Origin: Paracamarosporium sp. OC-R06-R3
Taxonomy: Eukaryota > Ascomycota > Dothideomycetes > Pleosporales > Didymosphaeriaceae
Reading direction: 5' to 3'
Assembly: GCA_019828545.1 (NCBI GenBank)
Contig: JACVRA010000144.1
Span: 1 to 64,000, forward strand
DNA: 64,000 bases
The position numbers and the translations under genes are program-made. Shown in pieces: positions 10,423 to 22,447 of this stretch (its first letter is position 1; the number at the start of each line of letters is the position of its first letter). The notes beneath the pieces were generated by a model. That model was not told the origin of the DNA, did no database searches, and saw only the letters and a program-made list of their open reading frames with translations.

Positions 10423-12316
10423 ATATTGATCAACAACGGTGGGGCCCTCATTTTGTGGAAGTTGAATTGTTAGCAGAAGATTGGCTACCTAGACTGAGAC
10501 ATTCATCTGAACCCCAGAGATAATCCGCTAACGAAAAGTGGGCATGAACGTTACAAACAGCCAATGATATGTCTCTATACACCTCGGCTTTGTGAGTAGA
10601 CCTCGCAACTCGCACCACTTGCGCAGTGACCAATACGACGAATGGAAGCGATACGGATTTCTAACAGCTCAAAGTACCGTAGCCTCTACCAGGCAAACAA
10701 GGCGGTTCGAGTCCTGTGACATTTCCTCTGGACGTTGCGCTCGAGGCAGGCACGGGATAGGCGGCGCATCTCCTTTTCTAGATCATATGCAGTAGCAGTT
10801 CGCCTACTAAAATGTTCTAATTGTTCGAAGCTATAACTTAATATGCAAGTTTGCTGCAAAATGGGTCGATCCGGCTCGTAGCATGAGATCGCTAGTCTGT
10901 GAAGGTGCAAATCGCACTTCGTCTGAAGCAAAACAAGTCACCGTCACCGTTATTGGTGGATATATTGAGCAACGCGGAGAGCTGATGCAGGTTCGGATGC
11001 CTGAAGTGGCTCAACTCGGTGGCTATGCACCCGACACAGCCAACTGGATTTGTTGTGTGAATACGAGGTTCGACATGTGGTCGATCCGGCTCCCGTACCC
11101 GTCTAAAAAAAAATGCAATCCGGCAGCCGTGCAACAACACCCGGTCAAATCAGTTGTTATTTGTTGAGAATTCTCCGATGTCTCGCCTCTTACACAAATT
11201 AAAGGATCCATCATCCCGGCTACAGATCTGTGAGCCGCAAATCGTTCCAGACAGCTGGTCCAGATATAGCCGTTTTTGGCCCCAAGAGCACAGTCGCAAC
11301 CCCAAAAAAGCTGCAAAACCGACGGAACACGAACAAAAACGTACGTGCTATCGACGATGGCAATTACCATCAACATGGGAGACTAAGTGCCGAGTCCAAC
11401 AGCTCGTGTTTGGGACAATTGGGCCTGGCCGAAGAGCGACCATCATGAGCCGACAGTCTGGGTCTCTATCATCGCCAGTCGACATAAATTTCCATAATTA
11501 TAAGTTACTGCCTATCTAACCGTTACCGTTAAGATCTTCACCAGGTTCACACCACACGGCGTCCGCAATACGAGTATCCTCGGCTTCAAACACGCTTCCA
11601 GACCATAAACCCCCCAAACAAGGGCTTTTAGTATCGTCGCCTATGGTTTTCACGAGCCATAATGGACTTTGAGCCCCATTCTGGAGACGATGGAGCTGAG
11701 AGCGCAGTTGATCCGCGGAGACGCTGATTTGTCCACGAGCTTGGCTTCCGTTTTGATCACGACGAGCACTCTAAATGCAGCTCTTTTGAGCTCTGCACAT
11801 GCCTGTAGCAAAGCTTCAAAATCAAAATAGCAAATCCAGAAGAAAGGCAGCTGGAACAGTGGAACGGGCCGAGCACCGAGCACCGAGCACCGAGCACTGA
11901 TTAGGGTCTACGACGATCCCTAGGCAGGTACGTTCAAACGTTGACGGGTAGATGCAATTTCTATAAGTATGTGATCAACGGCTTCTACCATATCCAAAAT
12001 AAACAACACCACAATCTAGAGCTTCCATAAAGGATAACCTTCGAACTCTCTTCCTTTGCACTCAATACCCACTCTCGGATTTATCATCAAAGCCCGCCCT
12101 TTCTCTCGCAACCACTACTGAATCGAGCCGAACCTCGCGAGCGACCTTGAACTCCAACATATACAACTCTACTCGAGAAAGCTGTCCATATAGTACTCCC
12201 CATCTCCTCTTCTGGAGATGTATCCTATCTACTTTCTTCCGCTCCATCCATTCTCTATCGCTATCAATCTGGACTCTCGACGGCAACAGGACGTGAGATA
12301 TCCTACGGTACATGCC
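10423..12316. other. Intergenic, no supportable gene
   Basis: Only short contradictory ORFs. A small direct repeat, GAGCACC repeated about four times, lies at 11871-11898. Bases from about 12000 to 12316 are pyrimidine-rich and probably form the promoter and leader of the CENP-V-like gene. Confidence 0.5.
11871..11898. repeat. 7-base tandem repeat (GAGCACC, about 4 copies)
   Basis: Four consecutive head-to-tail copies of GAGCACC/CGAGCAC are visible. No gene overlaps. Probably a slippage product. Confidence 0.7.
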
Positions 12317-13371
12317 ATGGCTTCGAACAAGCTGAGTCAAAGAGTATGTTATGAATTCTTCAATACTCCAATCACCTCTTAACCCACCCGGTTTTATTAT
12401 GGCGAATTTCGTTCTTGTCGTGTTTCTTCATCTTCACATTCCTAGTTTTTATTCTTCAATCATTTCATTTGTTGTGTCTCGCGTCATCTCGTTCGCCCAT
12501 CAGGAAAAGAGTCAGGTCCAAGGGTCGATGACTCACGGTGAGCACGCTTTTATCACAAGACGGCGGCGCTGCTTAGCGTCATCACACGAACAACAAGATG
12601 ATCTCGGTCCCAAAGTCTTCCTTCCATGAAGTCCTATCAGACTTTCACCTAAGCTCGACAGCGGCTAGCGATCTGCAAAAGACCCCGCCTGGTCGCAGAC
12701 GTTCCCGCATAACGCCTAGTGCTCCGCCTCATACCTAGAGCCTTGGTCTCTACGCGCCTCCAAGCTTCAGCCTTCGGATTGAGCATCTCTCTTTGGCTAG
12801 ACACAGAACCGGTGCCTGTCTGACGATCTTTCTGCCTGTCTCGTGGAAGCGATTCTCCAAGCGCTCGGCCTTTGCTCATGGCTTAGTTCTGACACTGACT
12901 GATCACCACAGTACCAAGCATCCTGCCACTGCCAGCTCATCCGCTACACCGTCACGCTATCTCCACCTCTCCATGATCCTGACAGCTGGGTCGTCGAATG
13001 TAATTGCTCCATCTGCGCCCGCAACGGCTACCTCAACGTCTACGTGCAGAATGATTGCATCCAGTTCGAGAACATCGATCTCAACAGTGCGCTTGTAGAG
13101 GTACGTCTCTCTCTCCTGATTGGCTGTATTGAAAGCACATCCAGATGCGTTGACCAGAAACAAGCTAATCCATCTTCTTTCCAAATAGAAATACCGCTTC
13201 GGCAAGCAACGCGTACAGCACTACTTCTGCAGCCGGTGCGGCAGCAGCCTCATGGCGGAGAGCATCGAGCCGGGCTTCTACGAGGGCGTCAAGGCGCTGA
13301 ACGTGAGGATGTTCCAGGGCGTCGATGTGCGCACGCTGCAGCGCCGCGAGGTCGATGGACGCAGCCTCTGA
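12317..13371 (+). CDS. CENP-V/GFA domain protein (glutathione-dependent formaldehyde-activating enzyme fold)
   Basis: Predicted 132-aa zinc-fold protein. Exons 2 and 3 (12912-13100 and 13189-13371) are firm and join in phase. They encode the ordered zinc ligands of the family: ASCHCQLIRY, then ECNCSICARNGY, then YRFG...HYFCSRCGSS. The proposed first exon is 12317-12343 (MASNKLSQR), with a GTATGT donor and a 568-base intron, which is long for this window, so the true 5' end may differ. Some family members handle glutathione adducts of formaldehyde; most fungal paralogues have no proven substrate. The C-terminus is short and ends RREVDGRSL. It converges on bro1, with 511 bases between the stop codons. 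Confidence 0.85.
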
Positions 13372-13882
13372 TCTTTCTCCATCTCGTGCAGCTTGCTTGT
13401 CATTTGCTATCTTGGACTTTTATCTTTTATAGAAGCGAAAGGTATGAGACATGTTCCAGGGCATATTCTACAGGTGGATCTCCATTTCCCATTTCCCTTT
13501 TCTTCGTCTTCTTTTCATCTTCAGTCCCTCTCGTATGCGCACAGCACTTATTCCTCGCTCTTTCCTATTTCCTTTTCTTCCCGCATCACCTGTACTCTTA
13601 GTTTAGTAATCACTATCTCAGTCTGAAATCGTCAAATTTCCAGCGCAGCACATGTCATATTTCCAATATATCCATTGTTATGTATGCATACCACTTCAGT
13701 CGATCCACTATCTGCCTATACTCCTTCCCTCCCTTCCCTTCCCATCCAACCAACCATACCCCATGCTCTCCAAACCGAACACATGCAATGCCGTACAACA
13801 AGACACGAAATGCAAAACACCAGCCAACACTCCTCCAACACCTTTAGCCTAGCCTCACTATGTACTTTACTTGCTTGGCCAT
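13372..13882. other. Convergent 3' flanks
   Basis: Pyrimidine-rich non-coding DNA between the CENP-V-like gene and bro1, probably both 3' UTRs. No gene seen. Confidence 0.5.
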
Positions 13883-16800
13883 TTATTTCCACCCACTAAG
13901 CCCCGCCCACGGATCTGCAGCTCCACCTTGACCCTGCTGATGTTGCTGCTGACCACTCTGCCTCTGCTGATAACCACCCTGGTACTGCCCGCCTCCGTAC
14001 TGTGCATATCCATCATGCTGGCTCGGCGGCGGTCCGGGCGGAGGCGGAGGCGGCACGTATCCCTGTGGCAATCCCGCACCCGGCTGGGGCGTCCCACTTT
14101 GGTAACCGTACTGTTGGTGCTGCGATGGAGGTTGGCCCCATGGCTGCTGCGGATGTTGATTGGGTGGAGGTGAGAAGTATTGTTGGTGCGCGGGTGGGGA
14201 AACAGGACCGTAATTTGTGGGGTTGTAATTTGTTTGAGATTGCGAGTGGGAGTGGGAGTGGGAAGGATACTGCGATTGGTAGCCGTTTGAGGGATAAGGA
14301 TTCTGTTGTTGCGTTGATTGTTGTTGGTATTGCTGCTGGCCCTGTGTGGTAATAGGATATCGGGGAGTTACAGGCGGCGAAGCGGCCGGATTGTAAGCAG
14401 GATGCGTGGCTGACGTAGCCTGGTATCCGCCCTGATTCTGCGGGGCAGAGGAAAGCGGTGCGGGGATGCTCTTTTTTCTATCCCTACCAATAGAGACAGG
14501 CGAACCAGAGGGTTCCATAGACATGCGCTCCATTAGATCCTTCAAACGCTGCTGCTCTTGATCCGCACCTTGGTTCTTCTTCTGTTCGATATTTTGAAGC
14601 AATTGGCCACCCTCCGATCGTCTATTGTTCACGAACGTTTCTACGTTCTTTTGGAGACTTGACACTGTTTCTTTCATCTCAGAGTAGAAACCTTGTGCGC
14701 GGTTGAGCCCGGCTTGAAGGTCGTTGAACGATTGGTACACGCGCTTGTATTTATTCATAACAGAATTGCGCTGGCGGGAGAATGCATCATACTTGCTCTG
14801 CTCAGAGCGAACGCGCGGATCCTTCAAGAGGTCGGAGTAGGTGCGTGTTAACTCTTTGAGGAGAGAGCCTTGCTTATGGTTGGCTTGTAGAATGCGGTTC
14901 TGATGCGGACGGAACTTTTCGAGCTCAGCTTTGAAGAGTTGAGATTCTTGATTCGCGATGGCTTTTTTGTTCAAGATAAGAACATTGGAGATGTCGTCGG
15001 AATGAACCTACGCGTGTCAGTGGAAAGCATTCAATAGCTGGGAATGATCCTACCTTCTCCTTAAGATCTTTTAGTACCTGCATCCTCTCCTTTTTGATCA
15101 AGTTGAGTCTCCGCAGCAGCTCTTCAACGCTAGCTATTTGATCTGCAACGCTTGGACCGTCATGGAAATCATCATCCAGTAGGTTGCCTTGAGCAGGGCC
15201 AGGGCTTTTGCCTTTTGATGCGCCCGCTTTGACCATAGCTCGGGAGTACAGGACGTCTGCTTCGTCAGTCTCCCCAGCTGAGCGCATTTCATCAAAGTCT
15301 GCTTCATATTGCCGGAAGGTGCTATACAGCTGAGCATCACTTGTGCTTGCCTCTTCAATCGCTCCTCGGTAATTCCGGATATCGCTCCTTAGCGTTGCGG
15401 TCAAACGTGAACTGGGCTGCTGTGTCCAATCAACGCCGTATTTCGACCGCATCTTCTCGCAAACGCTTTCCTCCATATCCAACTGCTTCATACTGGCGTC
15501 GAGCATGTTCGTAATCTCGGTCTTGTCGATATTTGACTGCTCAAATGCAGTAGTGAATGGTGCGTGACCGGCCAGCTCTTCGCACCATCTGCGGAAGTCC
15601 TCGTCGACCATCATGTCTTGATTGTCCATGCCTCCTCTTAGCACGTTAAGGCTGTCCGGCAATTTCAAATAGTCCAAACTCGCCGCCATCTCATCATTCG
15701 CAACTTCAACCCTTTCACTTTCCGCTCGTATCAGCTTCGCCTTTTCTTCATCGTACAAACTAGCGGATTCCGTCACGGCCATTGGTACAATTTTCTGGAA
15801 GATATCGGGTCCGATGATTCTTTGTATGTCTTGTCCTTGATATAGCTCGCTCACAGGTATCGCTTTCGCTGCGGGGAGCTTCGGGACCGGTGTAAGGGAT
15901 GCTTCGTTTGGTATGCCCTGATGATAGATGAAATCGTTATCCTTCATAAACTCGGCTAATTTCTCCTGGACATTTGAAAGATGCTTCTTCGTCAGTTCAG
16001 CCAACACAGCACCAGTCTCTGCAGGCAAGTTCGAATTTGCAGGACAAGACGATGGGAAAGCATTCGCTACGCGGTTCGCATCTCTGGCGCTCATCTCCGC
16101 GACTTGTAATCGGCAAATTGCTACACCATGTGAATTTGCATCGTCGTCCGCTAGTGCTTGAAAGTATTGTGCGACTGAAGCCATATGATTTGCTTTGGTC
16201 TGCCAACTGGTCAGTCTTTTCTTTCCTGACGTTATTGGATGCCCTTACCTGACAAACCAGCAGCCACACCTTCTCGAACACAGCCTTGTTGACGTTTTCC
16301 TGTGCGCCTTCTGTAGCCTGTGTATACAGGAACGCAGCTTGACTCGCCAGTTTCGCCAGCAATCCCACCTTCTTACCGTCTGCTATCTGCTTTTCCAAAA
16401 ACACTTCCTGTGCTTGCGCCAACATAACGGATATCAGCGTCTTCACCGTCTCGCGACTCAGATCGGTAGATGGTGCGTGTAGAAAATTCTCGTTAATGTA
16501 CGTGAACATGCCTGCCGAGGCCTGGAACGAGTGGTATGCCGTTTTGAGTCCGACATCTTCGTTGCGGTTCTGGTTTGCGGCGTGGCAGGATAACACGGCG
16601 GAGATGTTGAAGATTATGGAGGCTTTCTCGAAGGCCAAGGAGTACTGCGAGGTAGGCTTGTGTGTGAATGCATCGAACCTGCTGCCTGTTAGCCACATCA
16701 GGCCTCTGCCTCCCAGGGATTGTGCAACCTACCAAGTAAACTGGATCTTGATGTGATTCTCATCCACCGGAAACCTCAGGTCAAGCAGTTCCAGCTGCCC

Positions 16801-17013
16801 ATAGTATCTGTACAGCAGGTCCCTTCCCGCAGCACTATCCTTCCCCGCGCCCCGCATGTCCTGTCGCAGGCGGTTCAGCGTCGCACACTCCTCGGCATAG
16901 CGCTCTGGGTCGTCGCCATAAGTGGCGCGTATGTAACCCTTGAGCGGTTGTATCCAGTCGATCTCGTTTGTCTGCTTCAGCGGGACGGATACCATAGGTA
17001 TGAGGGTCGCCAT
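13883..17013 (-). CDS. bro1: Bro1 domain protein, ESCRT-associated vacuolar sorting factor
   Basis: Predicted 993-aa class E vacuolar protein sorting factor that works on endosomes with ESCRT-III and recruits deubiquitination to multivesicular-body cargo (family knowledge). Exons on the minus strand are 17013-16733, 16678-16249, 16199-15054 and 15007-13883, with exact phase agreement throughout. The N-terminal BRO1 domain (about residues 1-390) shows IQFTWFDAFTHKPTSQYSLAFEKASI and NKAVFEKVWLLVCQTKANHMASVAQYFQ. A coiled-coil V-domain-like middle follows (about 400-720). The tail is proline- and glutamine-rich with repeated SHSHSHSQSQ, QQQ and PPPPPPGPPP runs and ends DPWAGLSGWK, typical of fungal Bro1 rather than PalA/Rim20. 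PalA remains the main alternative but fits the tail less well. Confidence 0.93.
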
Positions 17014-18116
17014 GTTGCTTATGCTAGTCTCGGAGCCTGGAGAGGCAGACGTCGGCCTGCCAGCTCAGCGCACACAGGCGGTCGCGAAGGAGTGAGTAGG
17101 GCTGCGCGCAATCTACCCAGGGAAACTCGGCGGGGCCGTTCAAAGATGCGGTCAGCAATTGCGATGGGTGGCCGTGTTTGTTTCGTTCGCGGCGCTTTTG
17201 CTTTGGAGAGACTCGAGACGGGCCGTGAGCAGGCAGGGAGATTGTCGACGTGCGTGGTTGAGCAGTGCGCGGAGATGAGCTCGAAAGGAAATGTCGCACT
17301 GGTGCACTGATGCGGTCAGTCGCGTGAATGCACGGTTATGCAGGCCCCGGGATGACGTTGCAGGGTTGAGCTGTCCAGTCGATGTGGCCGTCGACGGGTG
17401 GGCTACCGGAAGAGCTGCGCTGTCCCTGGACGATATCTCCTCATCTGCCACGCGGCTTGGCTGTCTTCAATTCTGCCTCATCGATCACTTGGACGTCGTG
17501 AGCGGCGGCGCGGGCGTTGGGTGCGAGGCGTGTTGGCGGGGCAATCGCGGGCAGGAAGGCGTCGCTGCAAGGCACACAGCATGAACCGCACCTCATGTGC
17601 TGCCTATATACCACCATCCTTCTCTGCAGCCGCGCTCGAAACCAAACGGCCGCGCTCTTCACGTAGTCCCTGCACCTCCGCCTTGCCAGTCACACACTCG
17701 CTACATCTAGCAGCAGCATTGAGGGGTCATCCTGGCCCTGCCCCGTACCTCTTGGCCACTCACATCACTAGACTCCATCGTGAGCGGCTTGTGTAAGCGC
17801 TCAACAACACATAGTCGCTCCAACGGTCAAGGCTTCGACTTAGCTCCTCGTGGACTGGACGGCAAGTAGCGAGTGGCTTGGACGATCTGGTCTTCGAAAA
17901 GACATTAATATCAGATAGGTAATATACAATATACAAGCCTGAGCGGAGGCATCAGAAACTATGTAAATTTACATCAAGAGCCCATGTCAACGCCAACAAA
18001 TGCTCGAAGCCACCACTTTCCTTCCTGTGCGCCGCTCAAGTCTACTATACACGTGAGTTTGGAGATTGCTATACAACCGTTGCATGAAATCAGGTCATCG
18101 TCAACCGTTCGGGCTT
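17014..18116. other. Intergenic: bro1 promoter and mdj1 3' flank
   Basis: Overlapping ORFs at 17024-17796 on both strands have no motif and are GC-driven. This 1.1 kb should contain the bro1 promoter and the mdj1 terminator region. Confidence 0.5.
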
Positions 18117-19763
18117 TCACCCAGATCCGGACGCCTTCTTCTTTTCGCCCTCATCGGCTTTGCCTTCTTCTTTCTTCGGCGTTTCTTTTGCATCGTCGTC
18201 GAGACTGCGATGTTGTCCCGTTAGGTTGTGCCATGCGCTTTTAAGGAAACCTTCGTTCTTGTGGTCTTCAGGTGCGGTTGCCGGCTTCTCTGCGTCGCCC
18301 CTCATTTTGTTCACGATCATCCTCTTTGCCGTCTTGTCGCCCATCTCGTCGGCCAACATTTCGAGAATGGTCCGCTGGTTCTGGCTCAGGTACTTGGGCA
18401 TGTTGACCTTGAATTCGACCTTCAAATCACCCTTCGCGTTTCGTCGGCCAGAAAGAACCTTCATACCCATCCCAGAGAGCGTCACTTTGTCGCCTGTGCC
18501 GGAGCCTGTGGGCACCTTGACCATAACCTCGCCATCAAGCGTGGGTATTTTGATCTCTCCACCTAGCACTGCAGTGGTAAGAGGTATAGTCGCAGTGTGA
18601 AGAATGTCAGAGCCTGCGCGTTTGAACTTCGGATCCGATGCTACGCGGATCAAGACGTAGAGGTCGCCCTTTGTACCCCTCACGTTCGAGCCCACCGCCT
18701 GTCCAGTGAGCGGTGCGTCTCCCTCGCCGCTAACTCGCAACCGCATGCCGTCTTCCACGCCTCCGGGAATATCCAGTGTGATAGTCTTCCGTTCCTTAAC
18801 TGCACCGTCGCCGCCGCAAGTCCCGCACGATGAGCCGCGGGGTACTGCCATGCCAGAACCCCCACAACTCGAACACGTCGCGCTCATGTGGAAACCTCCC
18901 ATGCTCGTCACCCTCTGCCCTGTGCCACCACAGCTCTTGCACTCCGCTTTTTTAGCGCCCTTCTTCAACCCGCTGCCTGTGCAAGTCTTGCACTCGACCA
19001 TGGGTGTGATGTATATATCCTTGCTGACACCTTTCGCTGCATCCATGAATGAAATACTCGTCTGCACCTCGATGTTGTCTCCAACCAAGATCTCCTCTTC
19101 GAATGGGCTTCTCCTCCCCCTGCCTCGCCTGCCTCCACCCCCGAAAGCACTGAACAGATCTTCGATGTTGATGTCTTGCGCGAAGCCACCCTGGAAGCCA
19201 CCCCCGCCAAATCCTCCAAATCCTCCAAACCCGCCGCCGAATGGATTACCGCCAGGCCCTCCGGCACCAGCTCCCGGATTGAATCCACCATTTTGATCAA
19301 ACGCAGCCGAACCGTAGGAGTCGTAGGCCTTCTTCTTAGATTCGTCGGAGAGGAGTTCATATGCAGATTGAGCGGCGGCGAACTTGTCTTTCGCGGAGGC
19401 GTCCTTGTTCGTATCGGGGTGGTATTTCTTTGCGAGGCCATAGTATGCCTTCTTGATTTCGGAAGAGGTAGCGTTCTTCGATACACCTAGGGTGGCATAG
19501 GGATCGGCCATGGCGTGTGAGGGGGTCGTTGCGTGGAAGAGCTGGACCCGAGGTTAGCATATCCATGCCTCATTGTGCAAGACGAATGTACGCACCCGTA
19601 TCCGTGGCGCATGTTGTTTCTGTGCCTGCGACTTGATTGAGGGTCTATTTAGATTCGGTCTTGATGATTGCGATATGTTCCGCCGCTGACATTGTAGAGA
19701 TCCGGAGATGATGCGCGCAGGAGCGACTGCCTTGAACGGCATCGCAGGAGCGATTAAGCTCAT
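18117..19763 (-). CDS. mdj1: Mitochondrial DnaJ/Hsp40 co-chaperone Mdj1
   Basis: A 530-aa type I Hsp40 that stimulates matrix Hsp70 (Ssc1) in folding and mtDNA maintenance. Exon 1 (19763-19596) encodes an arginine- and serine-rich presequence with no acidic residues, as expected for mitochondrial import. After a 54-base intron with a GCTAAC branch site, exon 2 (19541-18117) encodes FHATTPSHA and then the J-domain ([12 protein letters not shown]..., KYHPDTN with the HPD motif), a Gly/Phe-rich stretch, four CxxCxGxG zinc repeats ([32 protein letters not shown]), and the C-terminal substrate-binding domains. The tail is Lys/Glu-rich. Nothing is missing. An annotation starting at 19511 (MADPYATL) would lose the targeting peptide. 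Confidence 0.95.
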
Positions 19764-20440
19764 GATGAATATGACGGAAGTGTGATTAGGACAAACGTAT
19801 CAAAGACTCGCACAACAGCAGTGAATGAGTGAATGGAGGCTTTTGGGATGAGGAGCGATGCAACGAATCATGAAAATTTGGCGCACGGACACGACGCGCG
19901 CGACATCATTGGCCTCGGCGCGCGTGTTGCTTCTGGCATTTTCTAGATGCACGTCGATGAGCACAGCACACATTGGTGTCTTTTTGCGGAGCAATCAGTT
20001 TAGTGTTACTACTCTTCAATATCATGGTTGATCAACCCGGAAAGACGAAAGCATTTGAGAGTATTGCGACGCGACGAGGTTCCGAGACCTTGAGCCACCA
20101 AATTCCGAGCCGTGTTAAGCCGTGCACCAAACCCCTCCAGTACCAAAGAGCAATTACATTCATGATGCATCTATCAAATACTTTATGTCCAATCGTTACT
20201 AATCCTTCATGCAGGTTTCCGATGCTTACCCTCAATGACCAGCATGACCATACGTGATCCAAAGTCGTGGCAGCATCCATTTCCTTTCCGAATGTCGTTT
20301 CCTAACTTCAAAACAACCGAACGCCTTCCCAATGCAATGCTCGTTATATTTAGGGTGACGGTGTGATGCCTATCCGAGGCCGGGGTATCAGAACTCCGAA
20401 AGTGCTGCGAGGAGGTGCGAAGAAGCAGGTATAACGCCGT
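19764..20440. other. Intergenic: mdj1 promoter side and sap30 3' flank
   Basis: No coding frame with a motif was found. Short ORFs around 19973-20280 overlap on opposite strands and are judged chance. Confidence 0.45.
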
Positions 20441-21074
20441 CTATTTACGTTGGGGTGTGAACCGGACGCGAAACTCCTTGTCTGATGCTGTGTCAATTTC
20501 CAGTCTTACAACACTGGTAACAAGATTGTGTACGCACCCTGATTCTTGGCCGTGTACATCCAATCGATGATGCAGTTGGTCTCGGAAACAGCCTGCGCAT
20601 TAAAATTCTTGCGCACTGCGAGCGACAGCTGGCTCTTCTCCACTCTCCTCTTTGTTTTCGGTCGTGCCATTGTGGGTGAGAACTTGCCGATGCCCTGGCT
20701 AAGGACAATGTGGCTGCCGGGGTTTTTGAACGCGGACGGGGTGTCGAGGCGGTAGGCACGTCGGTAGCCCTGGAGAACAGCATGGTCCTGCGTGTTCCAG
20801 CTCATCTGTGAAGAATCACAAGGTCAGCGCATGGTTCTCTGGTTCGCGATGCCCTGGCAAGACATTGGAGGGCACCCACTCCTGACGTGTGCTCGTTCTG
20901 GCCGCTGTGTGTGGAGACGTTGTCGCCGTTGGAGGACATGACCTCCTTGAGATGGCTGCCATTTGCGAGGTTCGTGTTGCCGTTGCGGCGTCCGCGCGCA
21001 TTGGTGCTACCCTGCAGCGAGTGTAGCTTCTCCTTGAGAGACTGCGGGTCCTCGTGTGTGCGTTTCGGAGGCAT
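20441..21074 (-). CDS. sap30: Sap30-like subunit of the Sin3/Rpd3 histone deacetylase complex
   Basis: A 169-aa nuclear co-repressor subunit that bridges Sin3 and the deacetylase. Exons are 21074-20880, 20805-20538 and 20487-20441, joined by introns with GTGGGT and GTGCGT donors, all in phase. Residues 1-65 are polar and low-complexity. From residue 66 the sequence matches the Sap30 Sin3-binding domain of fungal homologues: YRRAYRLDTPSAF, LSQGIGKFSPTMARPK, and RVEKSQLSLAVRKNFNAQAV. The last exon adds SDKEFRVRFTPQRK, completing the domain, so a model that stops inside intron 2 would be wrong. Fungal Sap30-like proteins are short like this one. Confidence 0.87.
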
Positions 21075-22447
21075 GGCGTGCGCAAGGAAAAACGGGCCAA
21101 AAAGTCAAGCGGCAGGAGTTGATGGGCCTCGTACAAGGTGTATCCGGTGGTCGCAATCTAGAGAAGAAGAGGCTACATCCGTAGGAGAGCGAGTCATCTG
21201 CTGTGCCTGGGCTGGTGTTCACTCACTCGCGCCCGCCGGCTCGACTTTTGCAATGGGGGCCGGTCGGCAGGCATGACGCACAGGTCCAAGCGTCCCTGCC
21301 TTTTAAGGGTCCGCGCTAGCCCACCGCCCTTCTCCGCGCACGCGACGCGTTGTCATCTCCGAATTGACTGCTCACTTCCGGCCATAGCATCGACGACATC
21401 CGAGAGTTATGCGGTTGATGAGCTGCGGTGGGGCGTACGCGTGTGGGAAGCCATGTGGATATTTGCTGCCGCTAGCTGTCGATGATCGAAGCCTCGGTCC
21501 CGGCACGGGTGTGATGCGAGTAGGAGTGCAGACGTGTATGCCTGGGGGGGACAATGAGCATCGGAATGAAGAGAGAGTACACGAAGTGGGATGAAATTGA
21601 TCATTTCTGCAATGTGCGGGCTTCATCCGCCCGAGCCGAGACCGGAACGACTGGCGGTGTAGGCTAAACCATTCAGGCTCGCTTGAGCAAGTCTCGATAT
21701 CCACGAGTTACTCTGTAAAGTGACTGGACTTCAATGGACATGCAGAGGCCGATGGTCCTGAACTCTTATTCCCTTGCTGCGCCGGGTATCCTTCGCTTTC
21801 GCTTTACCAGTATGTAGCTAGCAGTCATCCGGCCTCATCATGGCTTGTATGGTAGCCGAAAGCCTTCTAGTGAGCAACAATGACCACCGCAGTCTCGTAT
21901 ATCGTTGTTTTTGTTACTCCAAAAGTTGGATCCGCATCGTGTCAACATACTGGAGAAGCGTACAACCTCGTATAAGCTCTCCGGACCTTGGCTTGTAAGT
22001 CGGACACAGTTGCTGTTGCTGTTGAACCCCCTGAACAGGACTCCGACTGACGCATCTTGAGAACGGTCATACCACGCAGCAGCAGTCTCTTACCTTAATC
22101 CTATCACAAGCTTTGCTTTCATACGCCTTTACCTGAAACCACAGGCTCTTACCCTTATGGACCGAAACCCAGGGCATGTGGGCATCACTGTCTATATAAG
22201 CCCGCCTCCATCCTTTCGGGCCTCCCTCTACAACACATCTTCGATCAACGAGCCTACCTCAACCATCAATCGATCCACTACTTCTACTAGCGCACCTTAC
22301 CTCATCTCCTGTGCCTCAGTCTTTAGATCCGACCTTTACCTTGGCTTCCCAGCCAAACTGCACCAGTGCCCACCCCAGGCGCCATATTCTTAGGTTTCTT
22401 TACTGCTTCAAGCACCACTGCATTACTCCTCATCCTCTTCTAACGCC
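21075..22447. other. Intergenic: promoter region of the DUF6697-like gene
   Basis: Short contradictory ORFs at 21007-21704 only. The last 250 bases are pyrimidine-rich, and a TATA-like element lies at 22191-22199. Confidence 0.5.
22191..22199 (+). promoter_or_regulatory. TATA-like element upstream of the DUF6697-like gene
   Basis: GTCTATATAAGCCC is a good TATA-box match about 250 bases before the ATG at 22448. A CT-rich leader with several CAACACA-type stretches follows, as in many fungal promoters. Confidence 0.45.

Noticed and set aside
10700..10730. GGTTCGAGTCC resembling a tRNA B box
   Set aside because: The flanking T-stem does not pair beyond two bases and no A box or cloverleaf could be drawn.
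1..12316. Secondary metabolite gene cluster around the P450 and regulator
   Set aside because: No polyketide synthase, non-ribosomal peptide synthetase, terpene cyclase or transporter is visible in this window; genes before base 1 cannot be judged.
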